DNA of 64,000 nt, from contig OY725494.1 in NCBI GenBank assembly GCA_963281255.1, forward strand, positions 1,501,934 through 1,565,933, read 5' to 3'. Shown one piece after another: positions 51,543 through 62,790 of the stretch. Position 1 is the stretch's first letter. The number at the start of each line of letters is the position of its first letter. A model generated the notes under the pieces. The model made no database searches. It had not been told where the DNA came from and was given only the letters and a program-made list of their open reading frames with translations. Source of the stretch: Aphrocallistes beatrix (taxonomy: Eukaryota > Porifera > Hexactinellida > Sceptrulophora > Aphrocallistidae). A program made the position numbers and the translations under genes.

Positions 51543-53800
51543 CAGGGTGTTAAGTAATTGATATCCCATTTGTACCATGCATACTACAATAATACAAACT
51601 AGAAAGGTGTACTACCGGGTGGGCCAAAATAAACAGAGCTCAAGTTATTTCAAGTACATTATGCCTATGTTTTTTAAACTAATGGATTAATTTTATAGGA
51701 TATGGTAGATATATAACCTAGGAGCATTTATGGCAAGCAGTGGAGCACAGAGAAAAGGATCTATTATGTCAAGCTCTACTACAAATTACACTCTGACACT
51801 TCTGTTCAGAAAAAATTTGGCAAGACTTCAACGAGCCAAAACCTCCCAACAAATCAGTTGTCTTTGGCAGGATCAAGAAGTTTGAACAGGAAGGGACAGT
51901 TAAGAGCCTCAACTGTCTGATGACCGCCTGAGCCACTCAGGGCGGAAGCCGTTCGTCAGTCCGTTCTCAACTATCTAAAGAGGTCAACAAGGAAGTGGTG
52001 CCAATTGGTGGGCTTATCACGCACTACACTGCGCAGGGTTCTTCATGATTACTTGAAACAATATCCATACGGTATACAGCTACCAGTAGCTCGCTACTGC
52101 TGACAAAGTGAAGAGATCTGAGATGGCGAACTGGTTACTGGATAAATTGAGGCTTCAAAGCCATTTTTGAATCACCTATGGACAACGGATGAGGCTCATT
52201 TTCATCTTGATGGGCAGGTGAATTCTAAAGACAACGTCTACTGGGGTTCAGAACGTCCAACAGAAGTTACAGAGTAACCTCTGCATTCTCAGAAGCTTAC
52301 AGTTTGGGCTGCGTTCTCAATAAGGGATCGTTAGTCCGCTGTTCGTAGAGGAGAGTGAAAAGACAGTGAAGATTCACACCGACCATTATCTTAGGATTCT
52401 TCAGGTCTTTTGGAAAGAACTTGAAGAAAACTACAGATGATACCTAGCCAGGTTCTGCTTTCAACGAGATGGAGCAACCCCTCATACCTTCAACAAAAGC
52501 CTGAAATGGATCACGAACCACTTTGGAAGCCGAGTGAACAGTCGGAGAAATGAACATGAGTGGGCATCTACTCACTAGATCTCAGTCATCCAGATTTTTA
52601 TCTCTGGGGGTTCCTGAATGACAGAGTGTATGCTACAAAGCCCAAGACACTCAGTGAACTCAAGACGAAGATCCAGAAGATGAGAAATATCTCAAGGACA
52701 ACTTGCAAATGCGTGATGGAGAACTTCCTTCTTCGCCTGGAAAAATGCGCGCAAATCTAAATGGACACCATCTCAAACATATTCTATAGATAAAAACTAC
52801 TTGAGTTAGGATCTCTTATATTATTGTTTTAAATACTTTAAAGTAAATAATAGTGATATGCTGATGCGCCACTCTTTCTTAATGAAAGTTGAGAAATATC
52901 ACTTTTGTTACGAGTGCTGTTTTTTTGGGCCACCCGGTATTTACTTTCTTATGGAATCTCCATTTAATTCTAAACATTTTTTAAGGCGAGAAGGAATCCC
53001 TGCTATGAGTTTATCCTGGATCTCTGGTGAGAATTCCTTCCAGGCTTCAATTAGTTGTTTTCTAACATTATTAGGTTTGTTACGCACTCCATTGAATCCA
53101 GTTTGGTTTGCAAAATTGCCCAGACATTTTCAATATTATTAAAGTTCGGTGAGTTCGCAGGCCATATATCATTAGTTCAAAATCCCGGCATATTATTTTT
53201 TAGCCATCCCTGGATTCTTTTAGAGGAATGTACGGGGCCCCATCTTGTTGAAATATCACTTTGGGCCTTTCTGGCAACAATCTTTCCTCTAGAATAGTCT
53301 CTAAATATCTCGTTTGAAGGATAGTGGATGTTAGAGATTGTTTCAACATTATTTTTACATAATATTATGATGTCACAGTTTGCACTTTGGGGATTGTGTG
53401 GTGTGAGAGTGCATGATATGAAATCTCACCCACACCATGACTTTTCCAGGAAATTTTTCCTTTTCAATCGTGGGGACATTGAAACTAGATTTAGCCCAAA
53501 CTCGTTTTGCTTATTTGGAGTGTGAGTCTTGTGGATTTCACTTTTTTACCGATTGCACTGGCAATGACAACTTCGGATACCATTGACGGAAGGTTTACTT
53601 CCAAAGCCCCTCCTGTTCTGTAGAGACTCACCAGCCTTGGACCTCAGCAAACGAAGCCGAAAGGTACGGACAGATACACCTATATCCTTGGCAACTTTTA
53701 AAATAAAAATCCCAGCTTATATCATGCAAACTGCACGTGTCCGGCGTCAGCGTAAATTGTCTAGTGAGTGCCTGGCCTTTGGAAACGGGAATCTAGGGTA
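51543..53800 (-). mobile_element. Tc1-like DD37E element, third copy, split by a mariner-like element
   Basis: The 3' TIR CAGGGTGTTAAGTAATTGAT is at 51543. The element's own sequence is 51543-51614 and 52938-53800. On the minus strand the transposase reads through 'GRFGSKPSVNGI'-like linker traces, 'KVMVWVRFHIMHSHT'-type core, a QQDG box with the second Asp near 53240, and 'NIENVWAILQTKL' near 53120. Stops and small deletions throughout. The 5' TIR is absent; the sequence changes to a different mariner at about 53805. Confidence 0.75.
51615..52937 (+). mobile_element. mariner-like element, 1323 bp, nested in the Tc1
   Basis: The TIRs CCGGGTGGGCCAAAATAAAC and CCGGGTGGCCCAAAAAAACA are flanked by TA (51613-51614, 52938-52939). 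Joining the flanks restores ACTATTTACTTTC of the host Tc1, as in the copy at 19660. The decayed transposase inside has 'TTDEAHFHLDGQVNSKDN' (first Asp, 52190), 'VYWGSERP', 'FQRDGATPHTFNKSLKWI' (second Asp, 52470) and 'HPDFYLWGFLNDRVYATKPK' (52580), with about 43 residues between the last two acids and Asp as the third. At least four frame breaks. Confidence 0.8.
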
Positions 53801-53804
53801 CTGG

Positions 53805-54320
53805 ACCTAACCCATCGAAAAATATGCAGTTTACATCTCCGGAGCACGGAAGTCGGACACACAAACAGCTGGGAGTACCTCTCCATTCTTCAGGCATACC
53901 CTGCCATCCTGCCATCTATTCGGTGTTTTAAGTAGTATCCATGCTTAGTCCCATGCTGCAATTTCTAACAAACATCTTGGCTCGCCCTGTTCATAAATTG
54001 CAAGGTTTTCTTTAGCCATTTGGAATCAAGCGGCCTTTTGCGGCTAAGTTTAGCAGTGGCACCCATCGACCTTCCTCAGTTCCAATTCCGTAGTCAGAAT
54101 CGTGTGTGCACCTCCAGTTGAAATGTTGACATGGTTAGCTACGTCTTCAATAGAGAACGGGGGGAAAGAATTTATAAAAATATTTACCTCATCCAATTTT
54201 ATCTGGGTTGTCGCTGATTTTGCCGGCCCAGGACGATGGGCATCTTCGACAGAGGTTTGGCATCGATATTTTTCATGGTTTCTCGTCCAAATTTTCCGGA
54301 ATTGGATCAACGGACGTATA
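53805..54320 (-). pseudogene. DD34D-type mariner transposase fragment
   Basis: The 86-codon part has 'RCQTSVEDAHRPGPAKSATT' (GRP-type linker), 'FSIEDVANHVNISTGGAHTI' (helix-turn-helix) and 'ELELRKVDG'. It is followed downstream by 'NLAIYEQGEPRCLLEIAAWD' and 'AWILLKTPN', the first-Asp (GDETWI) neighbourhood, with a stop in the box. It then passes straight into the Tc1 remnant. Only the N-terminal half is present. Confidence 0.65.
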
Positions 54321-54424
54321 TCAAATTTAGCACAATACTAGAAATCTCTCCAAAATTTATTCACGAAGAGTTGGTAACGGTATGTGGAGATGATCTGTTA
54401 TCATATTTAACGGTCAGGAGGTAG

Positions 54425-55020
54425 GTGAATATTTTTTAGGGAATGTAGAGAGGTAGGTCGAAAAAGCAATATCACTTGAGAAAGAATTGAGTAATCAACT
54501 CAGTCTAAGTTTTGTTGGAAATTAAAAACATGTTTTTATGCATCACTGGTAACGTTATTTTAGCATATTAATTGAAACATATAAAGTGATTAGTATTTAT
54601 TGAATGCCCCAGTGGGATAAAAGTCTGAATGCAGTAAAATATACTAATCAGGGAATATATATATAAGCGATATATGTCTGAATATTGCTGGATCACATAT
54701 ACTTAATATAGGTTTCAGATTAATATCTGATTGAGAATCGAACATACTCTTTTTAACAAGCATTTTAATAACCATATTTCTAGCAGACACAAGCCATTAT
54801 TTTCGACTCCTCGACTCCCTTCCCTCATGGCGAAAACTTGAAGATTTTGAAAGTCGCAAGGTAGAACAATGGGTAAAAGGGTAATATCTGAGGACACACC
54901 TAGGTATACTCGAATCCTTTCCGGGCCGCCCAATCGAGACTCCAATTTATTATATTTTTTCTAGAAAGAACCACTTATGCTTACTGTTTACCAATCGCTA
55001 AATGTTTCGTTCTGAAGCAT
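54425..55020. other. unassigned stretch
   Basis: Nothing convincing. The 76-codon minus-strand frame at 54715 has no motif. Confidence 0.35.
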
Positions 55021-55024
55021 CACA

Positions 55025-55535
55025 CCACCTCTATTCCTAACGATAATCCGATAATCCAAACGATAATCCAATCCAATCAATCGATATTTAGACAATCCAC
55101 AATCGAATTTGAGACAATCGATAATATTATTCACAATCCAATCGAAATCGATAATCGAGAATTTTATCGATATTTTTGGATTGTTTTCGATATTTTTGGT
55201 TTGTTTTTGGATTGTTTCGGATTGCCTTTGATCGTTTTGTCCTTTATTTCCATAATTTTCCGAGTTAGTTTTAGCGTCATTTTTATTTGAATTAAATTTT
55301 AAATATTAGCATTGTGGTTCAGTCAAAAGAAACACAGTTTGTATGCAAACTTCCGACTTTCTCTATAACCACAAAGATTTGTTTTGGACTCTTAATCATA
55401 TTATAAACGAGTCATAAACAAAATCAATGTGTTTGAAAAATCGATTAATATCCATCGATTGTAATCCAATCGACAATCCAATCGATGGAAAAAATAGCAA
55501 TCAACAATCGGACATCTATGGATTGGATCGGATTA
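55025..55535. repeat. AATCGATAATCC-rich repeat
   Basis: Dense irregular repeats of CGATAATCC, CAATCGA and ATCGATATTTTTGGATTG on both strands at 55025-55240 and 55430-55530, with non-repetitive sequence between. The two repeat clusters are roughly inverse to each other, so they may be the subterminal regions of one element. Confidence 0.5.
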
Positions 55536-55542
55536 GCAAACC

Positions 55543-55937
55543 TGGGGCCTTATTCACTAAGAAAACTTAAGATTTGCTTAACTTTTGAATCTTCAAAATT
55601 AGAAGAGATTTTTAAAAAATTCAAATAGATTGCATACTTTATTAATTTTAAGTGGTACAATTGAAATGCTTGACAAATTTTGACTCATTTGTTAAACTTT
55701 TCAGAAAGTTACGTAACATTTTAAGTTAAGTATGACATCATAATACTTAAGTATGACATCACGAATATTTCGAGAGTGACTTGGAATATTTCCAGTATTT
55801 AGGTAGTTTATATTTCTATTGGTATCATTGAACATCTATTTACCCAAATCGTGATGCAACTCTTCAAAATTTCCACTATATAAAGTTATATATAGTTAAG
55901 CAAATCTTAAGTTTTCTTAGTGAATAAGGCCCCTGGT
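55543..55937. mobile_element. MITE with GGGGCCTTATTCACTAAG ends (395 bp)
   Basis: The left end CTGGGGCCTTATTCACTAAG, continuing AAAACTTAAGATTTGC, is matched in reverse to the end at 55937 over about 40 bp. CCTGG stands at both outer edges and could be a 5-bp duplication or part of the TIR. Same family as the termini at 25520 and 29292. Confidence 0.7.
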
Positions 55938-55974
55938 TTTGTCAAGTAGAGACTAGTCTAGGCTTTTAATGTCT

Positions 55975-56545
55975 AGCCATAGCCTACGGTACATAAGGCC
56001 TCAAAGTAACTTGACTAGAGATGCGGTAGATGGTTGAACTAATACATGAGCTGCCTTAAATAATTAACCAAGCACAATAGAGCTTAGGAATGTATTACTA
56101 GCATATATAAATATGGTGTCAAAGTACCCATATCCGTTGTTATAATTTAGATTAGTCACCATATGGTTGCGCAATAGGTTATATTTGTGACAAATTTTGT
56201 GATTTTCAGAGGTCGCTTAAGGGCACTTCCAAGTGTTTTTATTATAAAGTTTTCAGCATAGAACTGAGATGTGAATGGGTTAATACGAAATTTTTTGATT
56301 TTTTTATGGAATATCGCTACATTCCAGTGTTGCTATTGACACGTGTTTTGGTCAGTTGGGGTTATATCTTGAAAACCGCGATAGCTAGACATTCAAATGT
56401 AATTCCATTTGATAGCCAATACACTATTTCCTATTAAGTGATAATATAATTTCGACGTCTAAATTCAATGGTTTACGAGATATTCGACAAATGACAAAAT
56501 GTGGCCAATATGATAAATTGTCTAATAACTCTAACCGAATATTGA
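55975..56545 (+). mobile_element. single arm of the 1-kb foldback family
   Basis: CATAGCCTACGGTACATAAGG, then the same order of landmarks as 33108-33600 (GAGCTTAGGAATGTATTAC, ATATATAAATATGGTGTCAA). It stops near the symmetry point, at GATAAATTGTCTAATAACTC. The second arm is absent. Confidence 0.65.
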
Positions 56546-56699
56546 ACTATTCGGTTGCAACCTTGTTATTTAGTACATCACAAAATACTGCGATTTTCTA
56601 CATTAAGAGTCTAAAGCTTAAAAATGGCGGAGTAATAATTGAAAAGTGAAATTTTCACCAGAGGTTCGAACATAGTGGATCAATTCCCAAAGACTTCAG

Positions 56700-56805
56700 C
56701 ATGCCGAAAATCAGGTTTCTGTACCTGGCAATATCTTCAATTGATTCGTTACAGATGTTGACATATATATTCACACAAACATTAATCGAGTTTTTGTAGT
56801 AAGGA
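56700..56805 (-). mobile_element. Helitron-like 5' end fragment
   Basis: CTTCAATTGATTCGTTACAG, a TATATA tract, and ATTAATCGAGTTTTTGTAG followed by TAAGGA. Confidence 0.6.
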
Positions 56806-56825
56806 TATACATCGTATATATTTGT

Positions 56826-57316
56826 ACCATTAAAATTCGATTAATGTTTGATTGAAGAAACAGCCAGGCACAGAAAGCTGATTTTTGGAGTCTTTTAGCT
56901 ATGGCTCAACTAAGTTCTGGTTTCAGATGAAAATGTCGGCTCATCATGGAATTATGACGTCACTGGCACTTTTTATAATTTTAAATCTAGTTTTTCAATT
57001 ATAACTGAACCATTTTAGATGAAAGAAGGCTGAAATTGTAATAGAATGTGTATTTAATATTCTTCACAAATGATACAACTCTTAACAAAATAATGATGAC
57101 TCATCACTCTGTTATGACGTCGTCAATACGCATCAAAAGTTCACGAATTGACAAATTTTGAAATTTTTCGAGTTTCGATAATAATAGTATGACTGATGTA
57201 TTTAGAGATGTTGTTGTCTACCTTATAATTAATCAAAGTGAGTTTATGCGCCCAAAGGGTTCTTCCGATAGACACAGTGTCTGCCAGCCGTTCAGCGCAA
57301 GCAAACGAAAAGCGCT
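56826..57316 (+). mobile_element. diverged Helitron-like copy
   Basis: It starts with a decayed ACCATTAAAATTCGATTAAT and ends GCAAACGAAAAGCGCTT. The body has ATTATGACGTCACTGGCAC and GATGACTCATCAC, and the hairpin reads GACACAGTGTC. No (TA)n tract; the 5' end leads directly into TTGATTGAAGAAAC. Confidence 0.6.
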
Positions 57317-58578
57317 TTTTTTTAATAACACCCATTTATCGTAGATATATTAATTTTTAAAGTACAAGTAAAATGCAGCTGAATAATCCTAGTTCAATCC
57401 AAAACTTCAGTCGATAACTTTATTCCAAAACTGGATATTCCAAATTAACTCATCGAGAAGAATATTAGATATTTCAAATAATTAAACAAATTTCGTGTAT
57501 AATGATCATCACTTACTCAACGAGTGTAAAATCTTTCGATTATTCAATGCAAACCTTTTGAAAATTGTGTCTTCACCTATCCAAATTAGAAGATTGTTCA
57601 TATAAAATCCCAATATAATTTTAATTAATTTTTAATCCGTTCTAGCTTGTTGACCGAATATTTTACAGATGTTAAACTGACTAGGATGGTAATAGCTAAA
57701 TGATTAATTTTCGAACCATTCAAATACAAAATTCAGGGGTCTGTTAGAGAGAAACAGTGGAGATAGGGAGAAATATTTTTCTATTTAGTATAAGTCTGAT
57801 ACATTAGGATTAAATAATTCATATTATTATATTATAATTCGTGATAATGTTGGATGATATGGATGAATCTATTTCAATGCACAAAAATATAAGCATATAT
57901 GGTCGCTCCCAATTATTGATAATCATCAAAGGAGGGAGGGAAAGATAATGCTCCATAGTGGCGAAATTTTATAGAAAAAGGCGTCGCATTTCGGGGAGAT
58001 TACCTACCTTTAGAGAAGGAAAGCACCCTCCCTACGCTAAACGAAGTAAGGAATGTCAAAAATTTTCGATATATATGGAGGACCCGCGATCCCATTCAGA
58101 GGTTGTGACCCCACGGTTGAAAACCTGGGGCAGCCCATGCATAATAACCGATAAGGATGGGTTGTAGTAGCGAGAAATTTATTGCTAAACATGGGTGCTG
58201 CTGACGAAATGTAATACGTACATCCTCGATAATTAGAAAAACCAGGGCCTTTCATATCACACTTACTGAATATCATATATTTTGAAATATTATATTTCCA
58301 ACATATGAAGCATATCTTTCACAAAAAATAAAGATAAAAAAGGATTGTATAAGTATCAAAATTATCTACTCTCCTGAAAAGTGTGTGGGGCACACACTCC
58401 AGCAACTCTGGCCAAGTATATGAACGTATGGATCCCTGAGTGGTATGGTGGGAATGTTTAAAGTAAAAATAGACTTGCTGACACTCTAGCGCCCAACCAT
58501 GGAACAAATAGTGTCATTTAAATTAAAATATAATGCCTCTGATTAATTAAAATAATATCTAATTTTATGCAACGAACC
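57317..58578. other. unassigned AT-rich stretch
   Basis: A GAGTAAGTG donor-like signal on the minus strand near 57520 follows a short open piece, but its phase does not fit the exon candidate at 58579. Otherwise nothing. Confidence 0.3.
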
Positions 58579-59016
58579 TGACAAAATGAAGTATTGGGAA
58601 ATTTTGAATAAAAAATTAGTGAATGTGATTTAGGAATATCAAATGCCTCTATAAAAGTGGATAATAACCATTCAAAGTTGGGAACCTTCGGTAATTTAAT
58701 TTGAATGATTAAACCTAAGTGTAAAAAATATACCACAGACTCTGAAAAATCTTGACTTGAAATTTTATTTTTCTCTAGCGATTCTCCATTATGTCTCTGT
58801 GTAAATGTACTTGGGTTTATAGAAAGAGAAGTTTGGAATGACTTAGAAGGTAAAACGCATCTATGTTGTTCAGAGAGTCCTACTGTTTCATTATTTAACT
58901 CCCTCTTAGCACTTAGGATAGAGAGAGTGTATTCACCAGAATCAGTATGACGACGTCTACGTTTAATAAAATTCTTTTGTGCAAAATATTTCAACTTACT
59001 CATCAAAATAAATCTA
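58579..59016 (-). CDS. candidate coding exon, unknown protein
   Basis: The minus-strand frame is the longest non-repeat open stretch here. It runs from an acceptor (CTTTAATTTTTTTAG just before 59016) through an ATG at about 59003 to a donor GTCAG|GTTCGT at 58579. The product from that Met is about 141 residues: 'MSKLKYFAQKNFIKRRRRHT' (basic, a possible nuclear signal RRRR), a polar middle, then a hydrophobic 'ESVVYFLHLGLIIQIKLPKV' and 'FEWLLSTFIEAFDIPKSHSL'. The end phase is 0. No family recognised, and it does not look like a transposon protein. It could be an early coding exon of the gene suggested by 40306 and 25128, or chance. Confidence 0.35.
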
Positions 59017-59290
59017 AAAAAATTAAAGTATATGTAAATAAGCATGAAGTCTTCCTCACTCATTTATCAAGAAAATATAGGTCAGATTTGTGATCGATAT
59101 CATAGTTTCTACAGTTTTCAAATGATTTGTACATTTTAATGCGCTGATTTGCATAATTGTTTAATAAAACACGGATTTAAAATTTGAAAAAATCAAAAAT
59201 CTCAGCGCCGAGTATTGGCCTTGAATGAATGATTCCAACTATTTTGAGAAATAATTTGGCAAAAATAGTAAATAAATAATCATTTTAACT

Positions 59291-59716
59291 ATAGGCGTCA
59301 GAAATGAGCCCACCGGCCCAAAAGGATCCGGGGAAGGCCCAATCGTTCCAGGGGCCGCTACATTCACGGCATAAATAAATATCACACTCACAATTCGCTA
59401 ACATAACTAAAACTCTATAGAAATCGACTATTATCATAATCTACTCGACTGTATTGCGATAGTGGTTTCCCAAGACGGGAAACTCCCTACTGAGCTACCT
59501 GCTCGCTTGTTGCGCAGTTGAACTGCATGATACACGGTTCTAGGACTTTGGGAATGTATCGGGAAAGCTTATACCCAGCCAGGTAGGCCCTCTGGGCCTA
59601 TCTGGCCAATAACCGACGATGCCGGGTAGAACCGGGCATAGTCCGGGTAGAGCCGGGTAGTGCCGGGCATCCCCTTAGGGCCGCCCGGCAAATGCCGGGC
59701 GGGTCCGACGCCTATG
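59291..59716 (-). mobile_element. GC-rich repeat element, second copy
   Basis: ATAGGCGTCAGAAATGAGCC at the left and GGGTCCGACGCCTATG at the right. It reads as the reverse complement of 18074-18510 nearly throughout, including the CCGGGTAGAACCGGGCATAG tandem part and the TACCTGCTCGCTTGTTGCGC block. Confidence 0.75.
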
Positions 59717-59724
59717 ATTTCAAC

Positions 59725-59945
59725 GCTGAATTCCGTGTACAGCACTGAATTGAAAGTGATTTGATATATATATTGACGTTATTTGGAGAATTGTTTGGCT
59801 GTCCGTCCCTAGCAACAGCAAAGAATTTTTCCACATATCTGGCCGTTGCTAGGAACACAAAGGCAAAACACTCCAAATATGGTCAATATATATATCAAAT
59901 CGCTAGAAATATAGTACTGGACACGAATTTTAAATAATGATCTGG
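59725..59945. mobile_element. long palindromic MITE, second copy, left-truncated
   Basis: TTTGATATATATATTGACGT and GGTCAATATATATATCAAAT face each other around TCTGGCCGTTGCTAGG. It matches 50160-50400. Its left arm is cut where the GC-rich element ends. Confidence 0.65.
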
Positions 59946-60173
59946 TATACCTAAAAGAGGTTATAGTGATGGGATTCCGGTGGATATTATCGGATGTGGT
60001 TTTTTTAAGCACCAGTCATGGTGACAGGTATTTCACATGTTTGAAAGTGTCATAGTGCTTAATATTCTGAGATACCATATTATGATGTTAACAGGGGGGA
60101 ATACGTATATCAATAAAAGTTCTCAGTAGAAACAATGCAAAAGACTCTCAACCTGAGAGGGTTCGAAATATTA

Positions 60174-60513
60174 CTGTCCGTTTTTTATCCGTCAGTTATC
60201 CGAACGGGTTGGGACCGAGGGGGTTCGGATAACTGAAGTTGTTATGTAATGATATAGGAAAGTTGGTCAGTAGTACGCAGTCATAATGATAAATATGGAT
60301 AAAATACATATTGATCTCGACCTTGTCAAAATTATCGCTAACTTTAGACTGTCTTAGCGCCTGAAATCGTTTTTCCGTTATCTGAGTATGCAGCACATTG
60401 AGTAGGACGGTGGTACCCATTGGTATGCCATCTGATCACTATCTGATTGTCATCTGAATGACTGCTTAGTTTGGTCAACCAAGGGGTTCGGATAACTGAC
60501 GTTTGTACAATGT
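60174..60513. mobile_element. pogo-type MITE (about 340 bp)
   Basis: The right end is the complement of CATTGTACAAACGTCAGTTA followed by TCCGAACC; the left end has CGTCAGTTATCCGAACGGG. CAGTTATCCGAAC occurs three times, direct and inverted. No transposase. Confidence 0.5.
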
Positions 60514-60639
60514 CTATATAGTAAGAAAATACATTCATGAGGTTATCTTGAAATTATAATACTCTTTCCAACTACAGGTTTGACGCTACATTAAGTTAAA
60601 GTCTAGTACCAATAATTTCCAAAAATATTGTCTAGTATA

Positions 60640-60866
60640 TATGTTAGGACAAATTTGCGAAATCAACAATTATGCATAATTGTCGACAATTTTGCATAAT
60701 TGTTGCTTTCATTTTAAACAATTATGTAAAACTGTTCATTTCACAACAATTATCCATAATTGTCGTATTAGACAAACAATTATGCATAATTGTTGTAAAA
60801 TGAACAATTATGCATAATTGTCGACAATTATGCATAATTGTTGATTTCGCAAATTTGTTCTAACAT
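60640..60866. repeat. multi-palindrome element, seven 18-bp units
   Basis: The outer inverted repeat starts TATGTTAGGACAAATTTGCG and pairs over about 50 bp. Inside are seven copies of, or close to, ACAATTATGCATAATTGT, itself a perfect palindrome, spaced irregularly and joined by CG, TTCATTT or TAGACAA. It lies in TA-rich sequence, abutting the Tc1 MITE at 60870. Confidence 0.85.
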
Positions 60867-60869
60867 ATA

Positions 60870-61347
60870 CACTAAGCAGATAAAAGAATTTCAACACTTG
60901 ATTCTTTCCCATACAAATAATACTAAAATGGGTCTATTCATGAAAAGAGATACTTCTAAACGGTATGGGATACAGCTAATCGGATTCCGGATTCGAATAA
61001 TATGCATTTAAATTAGTCACGGTTAATTTTTCTAATTAATCATTCATTCCTAACTTTTTGTAACTATCAATCAGTGCAACCTTATGCCACATACACCCAA
61101 TTTGACCACTATACATTATGGCAATGAAATACCTATGGTGGCTCAGACTGATAAGATTGTTCATTGAGTTGAGTAATTTATTAGTTATGTTCAACTATGA
61201 CTAATTCGAATGTGTAGATTTCGAATCTGAAATCAGATTTTTAGTATCTTTTTGAATTTGAACGTATTGCCCATCAAGAAAAAATCCGATTTAGTATTAT
61301 TTGTATGGGAAAGTATCAAGTGTTGAGATACTTTTGTCCGCTTAGTG
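60870..61347. mobile_element. Tc1-type MITE (478 bp)
   Basis: The ends are CACTAAGCAGATAAAAGAAT and the complement of CACTAAGCGGACAAAAGTAT, with a long subterminal match (TCCCATACAAATAATACTAA). TA outside. Related to 28866-29205. Confidence 0.75.
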
Positions 61348-61354
61348 TAGATTA

Positions 61355-61375
61355 AGCGAGTTTTAATAGTAAGGA
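61355..61375 (-). mobile_element. Helitron-like 5' terminus
   Basis: AGCGAGTTTTAATAGTAAGGA is the family's 5' end in reverse. No body, since it is preceded by the MITE. Confidence 0.5.
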
Positions 61376-61429
61376 TAATTCCATCATCGAATTCAATATG
61401 ATAATAATGACGTATGTATTGATAGGTGA

Positions 61430-62790
61430 GGACTTGCCATATCTGTCAAACGGGAGCTGCTTTATCACCTCAACCACAAAAGAAACTCTAACCTATCCCA
61501 CCGCTATCTCCCTTGGAAACACATAGGAATGGACCTTATTTGTGACCTCGAGACTGAGGAGGGTTATAAACATAATTTAGTGACTGTTTGCTATCTCAGC
61601 AAGTATGCTGTGACACGGCCTCTAAAATCGAAAACCTCTGAAGAAGTTGTCCATTATCTCAAAGACATTACCTAGATGTTGGGTTACCTAATATTATTCA
61701 GCATGATCAAGGTAAAGAGTTCACAAGTAATGTAAGTAATTTAGATAATATGATACCGCACTAAATTTCGATAGATACAACTATATTTTATTTATCTTCA
61801 ATGTATTACTTGTAGATGTCCCTGCAATTCCATCAGAAGCTACATGTTGATAATCGTAGCACTCGGGCGTACCACCCAATAGCAAATCGTTGAGTAGAAG
61901 CACACAATAAGATTTTCAAAAGGTATACTAATCTATTCATTACTCAGATATTACCAGATCTCTTGATGCCGTCCTTACTAATCTTATTGATGAGATTTTC
62001 ATTTTGGAAAGCTGGTTAAAATGGAGATCCAGACTGGAAATCATTGATCAAAGTAACAAGTCCACAACAATTTCAATGAACTCAACAAAGAAAAGGTCTC
62101 ATAGACAAATAGCGTTCAAAGTGATGCGGGGAAGGGAATCCAGTTATGCAGATCTTCTTTCCGCCATCAACAATCTGGATTATAATCCTGATGAGGATTT
62201 TGAGATGGAGGAAGCTATTCTTACAGAAGTGCTAGTTCCACAAGGTGATCCAGTAGAGATTGATATGTTTTCTCCACCGTCTTACCAACCCCAAGAAGAA
62301 GTTCGTATTCTAGAGGAATCTCGCGTAGCAACCCAGAAATCGGCTATTGATTCTATCTGTTTTGAATAGATAAAACAGAGGATACAATATAACAACAAGG
62401 TCAATGTAGGATGGTGAGTTTAAATAGTGTTGATTTGTTATAGTGTATTAGAAAATAATGTGTTCATGACCTTCTTATTATTCAAATACTTAGTTCCTCT
62501 CTGAAGAAAGATGATAAAATCCTTTATACGAATATGCCGAAACTAAAGCATTTACCTAATATAAAGAAATAACCCAAATATTTCGGACCGCTTACACTAG
62601 CAGAGGTAACATATAGTCATGTTACGGTTTCAAAGAAGGAATTAGAAACCAAACATGATAAGAAAATTCCCATCCATATCGTACGACCTTACTTTGAAAG
62701 ATCTGCTAAACCTCGAGGGAGGAAACGGAAAACTACAGATAATGTTAGCTGCAATAGAACTAGAATAACTAGAATTGACCAGGTAATTAA
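61430..62790 (+). pseudogene. retroelement/Ginger-type integrase remnant
   Basis: In order: a C-x2-C trace (CHICQ, 61439), 'HIGMDLICDLETEEGYKHN' (first Asp, 61525), 'VCYLSKYAVTRPLKSKTSEE' (61590), and after a frame change 'GLPNIIQHDQGKEFTSNVS' (second Asp, 61680). Then comes an insertion-like AT-rich patch, 'RSTRAYHPIANR' and 'VEAHNKIFKRYTN' (61860-61930), a 121-codon acidic frame from 62004, and a C-terminal 'HIVRPYFERSAKPRGRKRK' (62675). The segment that should carry the catalytic Glu overlaps the broken stretch. Decayed beyond function. A different integrase type from that at 11-13 kb. Confidence 0.6.
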
